64,000 nt of DNA, from assembly GCF_001974875.1 (NCBI RefSeq), contig NZ_MTQD01000005.1, forward strand, positions 124,001 to 188,000, in the 5' to 3' direction. This document shows positions 19,677 through 29,400 of the stretch, piece by piece. The stretch is from Pseudoalteromonas sp. EB27. GTDB lineage: Bacteria > Pseudomonadota > Gammaproteobacteria > Enterobacterales > Alteromonadaceae. A program made the translations under genes and the position numbers. Under the pieces are notes generated by a model. It was not told the DNA's origin. It did no database searches and saw only the letters and a list, made by a program, of their open reading frames with translations. How positions within the stretch are numbered: the first letter of the stretch is position 1; the number at the start of each line of letters is the position of its first letter.

Positions 19677-20129
19677 TTAAAACTCTCTTCTCGCACACAT
19701 AATTTCGGCACTACACACTATTTTGCCGTCGACTTTTGCTTCTGCAGCAAACTTCCAAATGTTGCGACGTTCTTTTAAAAACTCAACATGAAGATGCATT
19801 GTATCGCCTGGTATTACGGGTTGCTTAAAGCGCGCATTATCAACAGCTGCAAACAAATAAAGCTCATTTTCGCTGCGATTTTCAACCGTTTTAAAACCCA
19901 ATAAACCCGTTGCTTGTGCCATCGCTTCTAAAATTAACACACCCGGAAAGATAGGCTGGTTTGGAAAGTGCCCAGTGAAAATAGGTTCGTTTATAGAAAC
20001 ATTTTTAATAGCATGTAAAGATTTACCTGGAGTAAAATCGATAACACGATCAATTAGTAGCATCGGGTAACGATGCGGTAATAAAGCTAAAATTTCTTGA
20101 ATATCAAGGCTATTTAATTCGTTTGCCAA
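19677..20129 (-). CDS. fabZ: (3R)-hydroxyacyl-ACP dehydratase FabZ
   Basis: 150 residues from TTG 20129. A hot-dog-fold enzyme that dehydrates 3-hydroxyacyl-ACP in fatty-acid elongation and competes with LpxA/LpxD for the same substrate pool. [13 protein letters not shown] carries the catalytic His, and [20 protein letters not shown] the Glu. The frame continues to 20153, but AAGGA lies seven bases before the TTG at 20129, which also gives the usual N-terminus (ANELNSLDI). Between lpxD and lpxA as in E. coli. Confidence 0.95.
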   Translation of the reverse strand: MANELNSLDIQEILALLPHRYPMLLIDRVIDFTPGKSLHAIKNVSINEPIFTGHFPNQPIFPGVLILEAMAQATGLLGFKTVENRSENELYLFAAVDNARFKQPVIPGDTMHLHVEFLKERRNIWKFAAEAKVDGKIVCSAEIMCARREF

Positions 20130-20155
20130 AATAGCATCCTTATTAGTGTTCAATA

Positions 20156-21178
20156 TTATGACTTAGCCAATGCTTCAAGCGCTTTAAGACGAGACTTCAT
20201 ATCTGAAAGGTTACGCAAGTGAGCAATAGTTTTACGCCATTCTTTGTTTGTTGTATGGGGCATACCAGATGAGTAAATACCTGGTTCGGTGATTGATTTT
20301 GTCACCATACTCATGCCGGTAATTATAACACCATCACATACAGACATGTGACCATTAATTGCAACCATGCCACCAATTTGACAGTTCTTGCCAATGGTAA
20401 CGCTTCCTGCAAGAACAGTGCAGCCCGCAATTGCGGTGCCTGAATTAACTTCAACGTTGTGCGCTATTTGACACTGATTATCGATAATAACATTGCTATG
20501 GATGATGGTATTGTCCAGTGCACCACGATCAATTGTCGTACTAGCACCAATTTCAACTTTGTTGCCTATGATCACTGAACCAAGCTGAGGTATTTTAACC
20601 CACTGCCCGCGCTCATTTGCATAGCCAAATCCATCACTACCTACAACACTATTTGCTTGAAACAAACAATCTGAACCAATTTCAACATCGTGATAAATAG
20701 TCACACTAGGCCAAAGCTTAGTGCCTGAACCTATTTTAACACGTTCCCCGATAAAACTGTTCGGACCAATTTGCGCGTTGTCACCTATCACTGCATCAGC
20801 TTCAATGACTGCGTTAGCACCAATAGCGGCGCTATCACTAACAATCGCAGTCGAATGAACAGTTGCACTTGGATGAATACCCGTCGAGGCTGAGCGTGGT
20901 GTAGTATCCATAAATTGCGCTAATTTTGCGTAACTTACATACGGATTAGCAACAATAACTTTGCTACCACTAAAGTACTCTGCATCAGCTTGGCTTACTA
21001 TTACAGCGCTGGCTTGAGTAGTCTCAAGTTGCGAGCGATATTTTGAGTTCGCTAAAAATGCAATATGCCCAGAATGGGCATTTGCAAGTGTCGCTATTTT
21101 TTTTATTTCTAAAGCGCCATCACCCTGAAGTTCGGCGCCTAGAAGTTCCGCAATTTGCGAAAGCGTATAATTTTGCAT
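20156..21178 (-). CDS. lpxD: UDP-3-O-(3-hydroxyacyl)glucosamine N-acyltransferase
   Basis: 340 residues. An N-terminal uridine-binding domain is followed by a left-handed beta-helix of hexapeptide repeats (about 100-300) and a C-terminal helix. Catalytic His region QIAHNVEVN. It adds the second acyl chain in lipid A synthesis in the cytoplasm. It lies seven bases after the skp stop, in the bamA-skp-lpxD-fabZ-lpxA unit. Confidence 0.97.
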   Translation of the reverse strand: MQNYTLSQIAELLGAELQGDGALEIKKIATLANAHSGHIAFLANSKYRSQLETTQASAVIVSQADAEYFSGSKVIVANPYVSYAKLAQFMDTTPRSASTGIHPSATVHSTAIVSDSAAIGANAVIEADAVIGDNAQIGPNSFIGERVKIGSGTKLWPSVTIYHDVEIGSDCLFQANSVVGSDGFGYANERGQWVKIPQLGSVIIGNKVEIGASTTIDRGALDNTIIHSNVIIDNQCQIAHNVEVNSGTAIAGCTVLAGSVTIGKNCQIGGMVAINGHMSVCDGVIITGMSMVTKSITEPGIYSSGMPHTTNKEWRKTIAHLRNLSDMKSRLKALEALAKS

Positions 21179-21185
21179 AGAGTGA

Positions 21186-21704
21186 TTATTTCTTACTAAC
21201 AGCGGCTACAACTTTAGATGAAAGATCAGTCACTTCTTTAGGGTTAAAGTAAATAGTAGTGTCTTTTACTTTAACTTCGTCGAAGTCGCCGTCTTTAGCA
21301 ATCTCTTCAATTGTTTTGATGATTACACCTTGAACTTTTGCAAGCTCTTGGTTTTGACGCGCTTTGATTTCTTGCTCTAAAGGGCGACCCTGTTCAGCAA
21401 GATTTTTTTGCATGCCTTGAATTTTTTCACGTAAAGTATCTTTTTGAGCTTGGCTCATAGTGGTACTTTCACGTTTAAATTTTTCAGCTTCAAAACGAAT
21501 ATCGCCTTGTAACTTTTCAAGCTCTTGACGACGTTCAGCAAACTCAGTTTGTAAAGACTGTTCAATTTTAGCCATTTGAGGAATTTGCTTGTAGATTTCC
21601 TGCATATCAACAATACCTACTTTGTGTGCAAATGCATTCACAGAAGTACCCATCATTAAAGTTGCTAGAACTGCTACAGCTGTTGATTTAAATAATTTTT
21701 TCAC
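21186..21704 (-). CDS. skp: Periplasmic chaperone Skp (OmpH)
   Basis: 172 residues. A signal peptide (about 1-26, cleaved after AFA) precedes a long charged coiled-coil segment (about 45-125) that forms the tentacles of the trimer. Skp carries unfolded outer-membrane proteins across the periplasm to the BAM complex. It sits 11 bp after bamA. AAAGGAGTT before the ATG is a strong ribosome-binding site. Confidence 0.95.
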   Translation of the reverse strand: MKKLFKSTAVAVLATLMMGTSVNAFAHKVGIVDMQEIYKQIPQMAKIEQSLQTEFAERRQELEKLQGDIRFEAEKFKRESTTMSQAQKDTLREKIQGMQKNLAEQGRPLEQEIKARQNQELAKVQGVIIKTIEEIAKDGDFDEVKVKDTTIYFNPKEVTDLSSKVVAAVSKK

Positions 21705-21715
21705 AAAAAACTCCT

Positions 21716-24187
21716 TTAGAAAGTGTTACTAATGTTAAAGCTGATGGTTTTCGTATCGTCATCTTCTTCTTTTTGCAATGGATACGCAAAACTGATCAGC
21801 ATTGGACCCATTGGAGAGATCCATTGTAATGAAAGACCGGTTGAAACCCTAAAGCGCATTGGGTCTGAATAGTCATCTAACTTAGCACGTTCATCAACGC
21901 CTAAGTTTTGATAGCGGTCTACGTTAAACTCAGTATCCCATACGTTTGCAGCATCAACAAAGAAGCTAGTACGTACAGAGCTGGTATTTTCTTCATCTAA
22001 GAATGGCGTAGGAACAATTAGCTCCATACCTGCCACTGCTTTAGCATTACCACCAATACGGCCTTGTGGCACTAGAATATCAAATTCTGATGCGCCACCA
22101 ATGCTACCGGTTGTAGTACCGTCTGCACCTGGCGTACCCGGAATAGACTGCGGTATACGTGATACAGCACGTGGTAATATTGTATTACGGTCAAAGCCAC
22201 GAAGTTCCATTTCAGTTATACGGAAGTACTCTTGGAATGGAAGTGTTTGCTCATACCCATTTGTAGAACCATAACCATTACCATAACCAAGTGCTGCACG
22301 CGTTGAGAATACCCAACGGTGATCATTTGATATAGGCCAGTAAAAACGCGAATCGTAATTCAGTTTAAAGTACTGAAGATCTGAGTTAGGCGTTGTTGCT
22401 GTTAAGTTTAGAGTTTGACGCGAACCCGCTGTTGGGAATAAACCACGGTTAACGGTAATACGCGACCAACCAACACTCAGCTCATACTTAGTAAAGTCAA
22501 AGCCTGCATCTGGGTTATCTGGATCTAAGAATGTTTCACGAAGTACACGCGTTTGCTCGTACTCTGCAATATCCGAAAGCTCTTCTTTAATCCAACGAGC
22601 GCCAAAGTTAACACGATTTACAGCATCAATTGGAAAACCAATATTTGTGCCTAAACCATAACTTTTCGATTTATATTCAACAAGACTAAATTTACTTGCA
22701 TCGTAGTTTCTGTAAAAGATACTACTGCCTTGCGATACACCATCTGGCGTAAAGTACGGGTCTGTGTACGATAAGCTTAAGCTTTCAGAACCTGTAGACG
22801 TATTAAGGTTTAAACCAATTTGGTTACCTGTGCCTAAAAAGTTAGATTCTGTTACACCAATATTAAACTGCAGACCTAAGTAAGAGCCATAAGCAAGACC
22901 AGCATTAAAGCTACCTGCTGATTGCTCTTTTACAGTAAAGTCTACGTCAACTTGGTCATCCACACCCGGTACAGGCACTACGTTAAAATCAACAGTTTCC
23001 ATGTAAGGTAAACGTTGAATTTGCAGTTTTGAACGCTCAAGGTTTTGATTAGATAACCATGCGCCTTCAAGTTGTGTCATTTCACGACGAAGTACTTCAT
23101 CAGCCGTATTTTGGTTACCGCCAACAATAATACGACGAACGTATACACGCTTACCTGGATTAACCGATAGTGTTAATTGCACTTCTTGGTTTTCGTCGTC
23201 AATTTCTGGAATTGTACGAACTTCAGCATTAGCATAACCAAAACGTGCTAAGTAGCTTTTAATAAACTCTTCAGATGAAGTAACTACAGAGCCGTTATAA
23301 AGCTCACCCGCTCTAAGGGGGATAACACTTTTAATTAAGTCTTCACGACCAAGCAAGTCACCAATAAAGTCAAAACCTTTAACTTTATATTTTACGCCCT
23401 CAGTTAAGTTAGCTGTAACGTAAACTGATTCACGTTCAGGACTCACTGAAACTTGCGTTGAGTCGATATTAAAACGTAGGTAACCACGGTCTAAATAATA
23501 ACTACGAATTTTTTCTAAATCGCCTTCAATGGTTTGCTTTTGGTAGCGGTCGCTACCCATAAACTGCCACCAAGGTAAATCTTGCTGCGATTCAGCAAGT
23601 TTAAGAAGCTCTTCATTAGAAAAAAGTTCATTACCCACTAAGTTAATTTGGCGGATAGAAGCAGCATCACCTTCATCAAACTCTAACTTAAGTTTAACGC
23701 GGTTACGTGGCAGCTTAGTAATACTGATGTCTACTTTAGCGTTGTATTTACCAATACTGTGGAAAAACTCAACTAAGCCTTTTTCGATACTATCGATAAC
23801 GGTTTTATCAAGTGGTTCACCTTGGCGAATATCTTGCTGATCAAGAGACTCATTAAGCTGCTCGTCTTTAATGTCTTTATTGCCTTCAAACTCAATAAAG
23901 CTGATGGTAGGACGTTCCGTTACTTTAAAAATAACGTTGTTGCCATCACGAAGTGCTTTTATGTTATCAAAGTGCCCTGAACGATAAAGTGACTTTATTG
24001 TTTTTGAAATCGTATAGTCATCAACATTATCGCCTACGTTAATAGGAATATGTGTTAGCGCTGCACCAAGTGCTACGCGCTGCAAACCTTCAACTTTTAG
24101 GTCTTCAACAATAAAGGAGTTTTGGCCTAGGGCTGCAAAACTTGCACCCAATAAACTTGTTATTGCCAAATGTTTTTTTATAGCCAT
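21716..24187 (-). CDS. bamA: Outer-membrane protein assembly factor BamA
   Basis: 823 residues from ATG 24187; the frame runs 14 codons further to 24229, but only the internal start gives a proper signal peptide (about 1-21). Five POTRA repeats (about 22-420) are followed by the 16-stranded barrel ending in a C-terminal Phe. The SLSYTDPYFTPDG region and conserved FRITEMELRGFDRNT belong to the barrel. BamA folds and inserts beta-barrel proteins. A loop around barrel residues 670-700 is rich in Gly, Thr and Pro and is probably surface exposed. Confidence 0.97.
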   Translation of the reverse strand: MAIKKHLAITSLLGASFAALGQNSFIVEDLKVEGLQRVALGAALTHIPINVGDNVDDYTISKTIKSLYRSGHFDNIKALRDGNNVIFKVTERPTISFIEFEGNKDIKDEQLNESLDQQDIRQGEPLDKTVIDSIEKGLVEFFHSIGKYNAKVDISITKLPRNRVKLKLEFDEGDAASIRQINLVGNELFSNEELLKLAESQQDLPWWQFMGSDRYQKQTIEGDLEKIRSYYLDRGYLRFNIDSTQVSVSPERESVYVTANLTEGVKYKVKGFDFIGDLLGREDLIKSVIPLRAGELYNGSVVTSSEEFIKSYLARFGYANAEVRTIPEIDDENQEVQLTLSVNPGKRVYVRRIIVGGNQNTADEVLRREMTQLEGAWLSNQNLERSKLQIQRLPYMETVDFNVVPVPGVDDQVDVDFTVKEQSAGSFNAGLAYGSYLGLQFNIGVTESNFLGTGNQIGLNLNTSTGSESLSLSYTDPYFTPDGVSQGSSIFYRNYDASKFSLVEYKSKSYGLGTNIGFPIDAVNRVNFGARWIKEELSDIAEYEQTRVLRETFLDPDNPDAGFDFTKYELSVGWSRITVNRGLFPTAGSRQTLNLTATTPNSDLQYFKLNYDSRFYWPISNDHRWVFSTRAALGYGNGYGSTNGYEQTLPFQEYFRITEMELRGFDRNTILPRAVSRIPQSIPGTPGADGTTTGSIGGASEFDILVPQGRIGGNAKAVAGMELIVPTPFLDEENTSSVRTSFFVDAANVWDTEFNVDRYQNLGVDERAKLDDYSDPMRFRVSTGLSLQWISPMGPMLISFAYPLQKEEDDDTKTISFNISNTF

Positions 24188-24283
24188 TTTATTATCTTTA
24201 TCCTTTACAACTGTATTACCGCATAACACCTTACTAGTGGTGCTTTACAATCGTGTTCTAATTAGTAATTTGCCACGCTGTAA

Positions 24284-25636
24284 CTACAAACGCGATACAT
24301 CATTGAACAAAGCGAAACATGTTAGAAAAATGAGCAACAAGGCACCCACTTTAAAACCAAACTCTTGTGTCTTTTCAGAGACCGGCTTTTTACGAAAAAG
24401 TTCAATTATGTAATACATTAAGTGTCCGCCATCAAGCACTGGTAAGGGTAATAAATTAAATACACCCAAGTTAACGCTTATTAAAGCTAGAAAGCTTAAA
24501 AAGGCCACTAACCCATAGCTTACGCTAGTTCCAGCGCCGACTGCAATGCCCACAGGACCACTTAAATTTTTAACCGAAACCTGGCCTGTAATTAAATTAC
24601 CAATCATATCAAAACTGAGAGTAATTAAGCGCCACGTTTCTTTTGTGCCTCGCACGATACTATCGAGCGGGCCGTAATGTCTAGTCTCTACATAACCATC
24701 AGGCCATTGCTGAACAACAGGAGCAACACCTAAAAAGCCTTGCTCAATACCGTTATTATCTATGCGCCCTTTAGGGGTAACTGTAATGGCTTGTATAGTA
24801 TCTTGTCTTTTTACACTAAATTGTAAAGATTTGTTAGCTGATTGCGTAATAAGATTAACTAATTGCTGCCAATTGCTTATTGTTTCACCGTTTACAGCTA
24901 AAATTGTGTCGTTAACTTGTAAATTAGCGTGTTCTGCGGCTGAGTCTTTAGTTACGGCGGCTATTGTTAAAGTTGCCTGAGGTCTAAATGGCACAATACC
25001 CAACGAACTTAGTGGTGGTACGTCTCGCTGATCAAGCTTCCACCCCTCTAAATTAAGCGTTTTAACACGTGGTTGCAGGTTTTTATCACGAACAATAACT
25101 TCAACGCTTTCTTCGCCTAAGTTAGACATAAGCGCAAACGTGGCATCTTGCCATGTCGTTATGTCATCATCACCAATTTTTATAATATGTTGAGAAGGCA
25201 TAATGCCTGCCTGCTCTGCGCGACTGCCTTCGGTTATGCTGCCAACAACTGGCTTTACCGACTGCACACCTACCATATACATCACCGCAAGAGCAAAAAT
25301 GGCAAACAAAAAGTTAGCCATTGGTCCCGCAGCAACAATAGCAATACGGGCTTGTACAGATTTAGCGTTAAACGACAAGTGACGTTGATTTGCTGGTACG
25401 TCATCAACTCGCTCATCAAGCATTTTTACATATCCGCCTAATGGAATAGCGGCAATCACGTATTCGGTATTATATTTGTCATGCCATTTTAACAGTGGCT
25501 TACCAAAACCAATTGAAAAACGCAGCACTTTAACGCCCATTTTTCGTGCAACCCAAAAATGGCCATATTCATGTATGGCCACTAAAATACCAAGCGCTAA
25601 AATAAACGAGCCAAGATTCCAAAAAAAATCAAACAT
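24284..25636 (-). CDS. rseP: Site-2 intramembrane protease RseP
   Basis: 450 residues. Zinc motif HEYGH (H22, H26) lies in the first membrane helix, with two PDZ domains in the middle and the third ligand motif LPVLDGGH in the C-terminal membrane part. It cleaves anti-sigma factor RseA in the inner membrane, releasing sigma-E, and trims signal-peptide remnants. It lies just upstream of bamA, a sigma-E-regulated neighbour in related bacteria, and follows dxr by one base. Confidence 0.97.
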   Translation of the reverse strand: MFDFFWNLGSFILALGILVAIHEYGHFWVARKMGVKVLRFSIGFGKPLLKWHDKYNTEYVIAAIPLGGYVKMLDERVDDVPANQRHLSFNAKSVQARIAIVAAGPMANFLFAIFALAVMYMVGVQSVKPVVGSITEGSRAEQAGIMPSQHIIKIGDDDITTWQDATFALMSNLGEESVEVIVRDKNLQPRVKTLNLEGWKLDQRDVPPLSSLGIVPFRPQATLTIAAVTKDSAAEHANLQVNDTILAVNGETISNWQQLVNLITQSANKSLQFSVKRQDTIQAITVTPKGRIDNNGIEQGFLGVAPVVQQWPDGYVETRHYGPLDSIVRGTKETWRLITLSFDMIGNLITGQVSVKNLSGPVGIAVGAGTSVSYGLVAFLSFLALISVNLGVFNLLPLPVLDGGHLMYYIIELFRKKPVSEKTQEFGFKVGALLLIFLTCFALFNDVSRL

Positions 25637-25637
25637 A

Positions 25638-26843
25638 TTAATGCGCCACTTTTGTTATAAATTCTGAAGCGCTAATACGCGCTAATTTATCACACTCTAA
25701 AATTTCATCTAGGCTTTGCACATTGGTGTAAGTTGCAGCTTCTAGCGTCTGTGCATTTATTTTGTATATATCGGTAAAACCAATTTTACCGTTTAAGAAC
25801 GCGCCCACAGCTATTTCATTTGCTGCGTTAACCGTTGTTGTTGCGCCCTGCCCTGCACTACACGCATCAATCGCTAATTGTAAATTTGGGTAACGAGAAA
25901 AATCAGGTTTAGTAAACGAAAAATCACAAATATCAGAGAAGTTTAACGGTTTAACACCCGCATTAATTCGCTCAGGATATGCAAGCGCGTGTGCAATAGG
26001 TGTACGCATATCGGGGTTGCCCATTTGCGCTAAAATAGAGCCATCATGGTACTGCACCATTGAATGAATAATACTTTGCGGATGAATAACCACATCAATA
26101 TCACTCGCATCACAATTGAATAACCACTTAGCTTCAATAAACTCTAAGCCTTTATTCATCATAGTTGCGGAATCTACTGATATTTTTTGACCCATCGACC
26201 AATTAGGGTGCGCTACGGCTTCACTTATAGTTACATCTTTTAATGTGTTTATGTCGCGCGTTAAAAATGGGCCGCCAGAGCCGGTAAGCAAAATTTTACT
26301 TACGCCATGTTGCTGTAGTTTTTGACCGCCTTTGGCATTTTGTAACGAAGAAGGTAGGCATTGAAAAATTGCATTATGTTCGCTGTCTATTGGCAGCAAA
26401 GTGGCTTTATGTTGTTTAACTTTGTCAATAAACAACTGACCTGACATAACTAAAGATTCTTTATTAGCAAGCAGTACTTTTTTACCTGCTTCAACAGCAC
26501 TTAATGTTGGCAGTAAACCCGCTGCACCTACAATTGCCGACATTACAATGTCAACATCAGGGTGAGCGCATAAATCGCTCATTGCTTGCTCACCGTGCAT
26601 AACAAGAGTTTGGCACTGGGTATTAGCTAAATAAGCAGATAACTGCTCTGCGGCCTGCTGGTTGGCCATAATTGCATAAAGCGGTTCATGTTCAATACAC
26701 AACTCCGCCATTTTTTTTGCATTTTGTCCTGCTGCCAAAACAAAAACATCAAATAACTCTTTATTGCGCGATACAACATCAAGTGTACTTAAACCAATTG
26801 AGCCTGTTGCGCCTAAAATAACCAGCAATTGCTTTTGGCTCAT
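25638..26843 (-). CDS. dxr: 1-deoxy-D-xylulose 5-phosphate reductoisomerase
   Basis: 401 residues. It makes 2-C-methyl-D-erythritol 4-phosphate with NADPH, the committed step of the MEP isoprenoid pathway. N-terminal Rossmann motif GATGSIGLSTLDV; metal- and substrate-binding segments LLPIDSEHNAIFQ and VHPQSIIHSMV are intact. The start overlaps cdsA by 4 bp. It supplies precursors for undecaprenyl diphosphate made by the nearby uppS. Confidence 0.97.
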   Translation of the reverse strand: MSQKQLLVILGATGSIGLSTLDVVSRNKELFDVFVLAAGQNAKKMAELCIEHEPLYAIMANQQAAEQLSAYLANTQCQTLVMHGEQAMSDLCAHPDVDIVMSAIVGAAGLLPTLSAVEAGKKVLLANKESLVMSGQLFIDKVKQHKATLLPIDSEHNAIFQCLPSSLQNAKGGQKLQQHGVSKILLTGSGGPFLTRDINTLKDVTISEAVAHPNWSMGQKISVDSATMMNKGLEFIEAKWLFNCDASDIDVVIHPQSIIHSMVQYHDGSILAQMGNPDMRTPIAHALAYPERINAGVKPLNFSDICDFSFTKPDFSRYPNLQLAIDACSAGQGATTTVNAANEIAVGAFLNGKIGFTDIYKINAQTLEAATYTNVQSLDEILECDKLARISASEFITKVAH

Positions 26844-27706
26844 AAACTAAGAGTCCACGCATAGCACATAACAAACATTGGAGCAGCAGCCGTTAGGCTG
26901 TCAATTCTATCTAAAATACCGCCGTGCCCTGGTAAGCATCGACCGCTATCTTTCAAACCAGCTTCGCGTTTAAACATACTTTCCAGTAAATCACCTACCG
27001 CAGAAAACAAAGCAATAAATGCTGTCATTATCGCGTACACAGGCCATACAACTAAATCAACATCGGTAAAGTGGCAAAATGCTAATACAAAAATAATAGA
27101 AGCAACTACACCGCCTGCTAACCCTTCAATTGTTTTATTAGGGCTTACTTTAGGCATTAATTTATGTTTACCAAAACTCTTACCTGTAAAGTAAGCACCC
27201 ACATCGGCGCTCCATACAATACCAAGTACGACTAAAATTAGTACTGAACCAAAATGAGTTGATTCAAGGTACTGCGCGCTACGTAATGTATTTAGTGCAA
27301 GCCATAACGGTACAAGCGTTAATAAACCTGCAATGCCGCGCATAACTAAGCCTTCATTCCACGCTTTAGCCATTTCTGGGTAGCGCCAAATTAGATAACT
27401 AGCAACAATCCACCAAGCAAACGAAAGCGTAAATAAATAATTTGCATCACCTACTAGCTTGCCATTTTCCCATAATGATTCAATAGGCCAATGTAAATTA
27501 AGCAGGCCAAGTAAGGCTGCAATCAACACAACAAAGGCGCCACGTTTGAGCTTGTTACATAAGCCCATAAATGCAGACCATTCCCATGCGCCTAATAATA
27601 CGATTGCACCAGCAAAGTAACTAAATAACGTAAGCGGTGTATAAAAAACCAAAGCCAATGCTGATGGTGCAAGCACAAGTGAGGTTAAAATTCGTTGTTT
27701 TAACAA
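26840..27706 (-). CDS. cdsA: Phosphatidate cytidylyltransferase
   Basis: 288 residues with seven or eight predicted membrane helices. The C-terminal CDP-diglyceride synthetase signature with KRxxxxKDxxxxxPGHGGxxDRxD is complete (FKREAGLKDSGRCLPGHGG, then DRIDS). It makes CDP-diacylglycerol from phosphatidic acid and CTP at the inner membrane, the precursor of all phospholipids. It lies between uppS and dxr, as in E. coli. Confidence 0.96.
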   Translation of the reverse strand: MLKQRILTSLVLAPSALALVFYTPLTLFSYFAGAIVLLGAWEWSAFMGLCNKLKRGAFVVLIAALLGLLNLHWPIESLWENGKLVGDANYLFTLSFAWWIVASYLIWRYPEMAKAWNEGLVMRGIAGLLTLVPLWLALNTLRSAQYLESTHFGSVLILVVLGIVWSADVGAYFTGKSFGKHKLMPKVSPNKTIEGLAGGVVASIIFVLAFCHFTDVDLVVWPVYAIMTAFIALFSAVGDLLESMFKREAGLKDSGRCLPGHGGILDRIDSLTAAAPMFVMCYAWTLSL

Positions 27707-27725
27707 AATGTGACCCTTATTCTAT

Positions 27726-28487
27726 TTAGGTTTGAGCGAGTAATTGTTTTATTTGTTCGCCCGTACAACCAAAACGTCGCTCTCTGGCAACGTAACACGC
27801 AATGGCCTCAGCAAATGCTGCTTCATTAAAATCAGGCCAAAGTGTCTCGGTAAAGTAAAGTTCTGCATAAGCAACTTGCCATAGTAAAAAATTACTAATA
27901 CGAACATCGCCACCAGTGCGAATAAGCAAATCAGGTTCTGCCTGATCTGCCATGCTCATATGCTGTGCTAAGCGCTCTTCTGTAATATCTTCTGCGTTTA
28001 GTGTGCCCTGCGCAACTTGCAAAGCAAGTTGTTTAGCCGCATTGGCAACATCCCAACGACCACCATAATTGGCTGCAACATTTAAACACAGCCCGGTGTT
28101 ATTTTCAGTCAGCTTATGCGCAGCGTCTACCTTGCTACGTAATCCTTCAGAAAATCGTGATAAGTCTCCAATAATGGTCAGTTTTACATTGTTTTTATGA
28201 AGCTTTTTAACTTCCTTTGTTAAAACAAATAAGAAAAGCTCCATTAAAGTGTTTACTTCGTCTTCAGGGCGGCGCCAGTTTTCACTACTAAAAGCAAATA
28301 AGGTTAACGATTGTATCCCTAATTTAGTACAAAACTGAACAGATTGACGAACTGCGTCTACGCCTTTTTTATGCCCATACACACGAGGTCTATTTCTAGC
28401 TTGCGCCCAACGTCCGTTCCCATCCATGATGATAGCAACATGTTTGGGTAAACATTGCTGTGAAATTGTGTCAGCATCTAGAACCAT
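27726..28487 (-). CDS. uppS: Undecaprenyl diphosphate synthase
   Basis: 253 residues from ATG 28487. A cis-prenyltransferase that extends FPP with eight IPP units to make the lipid carrier for peptidoglycan and O-antigen. Motif [10 protein letters not shown] (catalytic D22) and the C-terminal [15 protein letters not shown] are diagnostic. The frame runs to 28544, but that upstream part is the terminator 28506-28541. ATG 28505 abuts the T-run, so ATG 28487, which gives the family N-terminus, is preferred. Ribosome-binding signals are weak for all options. Confidence 0.94.
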   Translation of the reverse strand: MVLDADTISQQCLPKHVAIIMDGNGRWAQARNRPRVYGHKKGVDAVRQSVQFCTKLGIQSLTLFAFSSENWRRPEDEVNTLMELFLFVLTKEVKKLHKNNVKLTIIGDLSRFSEGLRSKVDAAHKLTENNTGLCLNVAANYGGRWDVANAAKQLALQVAQGTLNAEDITEERLAQHMSMADQAEPDLLIRTGGDVRISNFLLWQVAYAELYFTETLWPDFNEAAFAEAIACYVARERRFGCTGEQIKQLLAQT

Positions 28488-28505
28488 AAATATCGAGTAT
28501 TCCAT

Positions 28506-28541
28506 AAAAAAACGCCGCCTAGTATACCCTAGACGGCGTTT
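28506..28541 (-). terminator. Terminator immediately upstream of uppS
   Basis: On the minus strand the arms AACGCCGTCTAG and CTAGGCGGCGTT (one G-T pair) surround a short loop and are followed by seven T. It ends transcription from the rpsB/tsf/pyrH/frr side, so uppS and the downstream envelope genes must have another promoter or rely on readthrough. Its T-run ends one base before the ATG at 28505. Confidence 0.85.
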
Positions 28542-28560
28542 CAAAACTAATAATTTTAAT

Positions 28561-28826
28561 AGGTCCTGTCGACCTTTCAGGATTGTAATTTGTTCAATCT
28601 AGGGGCGACTTAATCGCGGCGCGAGATTTGTAACCTAGTGGACTAAGTAAAAATCGAGTAGCAAAGAGTTAATCGCCCCTAGGCAGAACCCTTTGGGCAG
28701 CGCGTGTTTGGATTTTATGCATCGTTATCGCCTAATTATGGGGAATAACCACACTACATAGGCTCTGCCTTGCCTAAAAACCAAATACACTGCTGCAAAT
28801 TCAACCTCGAAAGATAAACAGGACCT
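28561..28826. repeat. 266-bp highly structured intergenic element between frr and uppS
   Basis: No coding frame. Its ends are perfect 9-bp inverted repeats (AGGTCCTGT at 28561-28569; ACAGGACCT at 28818-28826). Pairing continues inward: CTTTCAGG.TTG (28574-28585) with CAACCT.GAAAG (28802-28813), and AATTTG (28587-28592) with CAAATT (28796-28801). Inside lie a perfect 10-bp stem CTAGGGGCGA (28599-28608)/TCGCCCCTAG (28673-28682), AGGCAGA/TCTGCCT (28681-28687/28764-28770), GCCTA/TAGGC (28730-28734/28759-28763), and an alternative imperfect ~22-bp pairing of 28697-28717 with 28775-28796. It ends three bases from the frr stop. It could be a structured RNA or a non-autonomous repeat element; no second copy is in this window. 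Confidence 0.6.
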
Positions 28827-28829
28827 TAC

Positions 28830-29387
28830 TTAGATTTCCATCAATTCTGTTTCTTTAGCTGCTAATAAAGTATCCATTTCTTTAATAAACTTATCAGTAA
28901 GCTTTTGAATCGCATCATCTGATTGACGCGCTTCATCTTCAGATATGTCTTTATCTTTTAATAAACCCTTTACATCGCCATTAGCATCACGACGAATGTT
29001 ACGAATAGCAACACGACCGCCTTCAACTTCAGCGCGTACAATTTTGATTAGGTCTTTACGACGTTCTTCTGTAAGTGGAGGAAGTGGTACACGAATAACA
29101 GTTCCTGCCGACATAGGGTTTAAACCTAAATCAGACGCCATAATTGCTTTTTCAACAGCTTGCGCTAAAGACTTATCAAATACACCAATAGCCAGTGTAC
29201 GAGAATCTTCAATTGTTACATTAGCAACTTGGTTTAAAGGCGTTGGTGCTCCGTAGTACGATACCATAATGCCATCTAAAATTGCAGGATGTGCACGGCC
29301 AGTACGAATTTTAGATAATTGGCTACCTAGTGCTGTTACACTTTTTTGCATGCGCGCTTGCGCGTCTTTTTGAATATCGTTAATCAC
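28830..29387 (-). CDS. frr: Ribosome recycling factor
   Basis: 185 residues, the standard length. With EF-G it splits the post-termination ribosome. The sequence begins [17 protein letters not shown] and has the conserved [15 protein letters not shown] and the C-terminal three-helix bundle. It lies 13 bp after pyrH and shares its transcription. The structured element and a terminator follow. Confidence 0.97.
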   Translation of the reverse strand: MINDIQKDAQARMQKSVTALGSQLSKIRTGRAHPAILDGIMVSYYGAPTPLNQVANVTIEDSRTLAIGVFDKSLAQAVEKAIMASDLGLNPMSAGTVIRVPLPPLTEERRKDLIKIVRAEVEGGRVAIRNIRRDANGDVKGLLKDKDISEDEARQSDDAIQKLTDKFIKEMDTLLAAKETELMEI

Positions 29388-29400
29388 GGTGTAATCCTAA

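Noticed and set aside
28561..28826. tmRNA, RNase P RNA or 6S RNA
   Set aside because: No tag-peptide frame or tRNA-like Ala ends, no RNase P core motifs, and the length and fold do not fit 6S.
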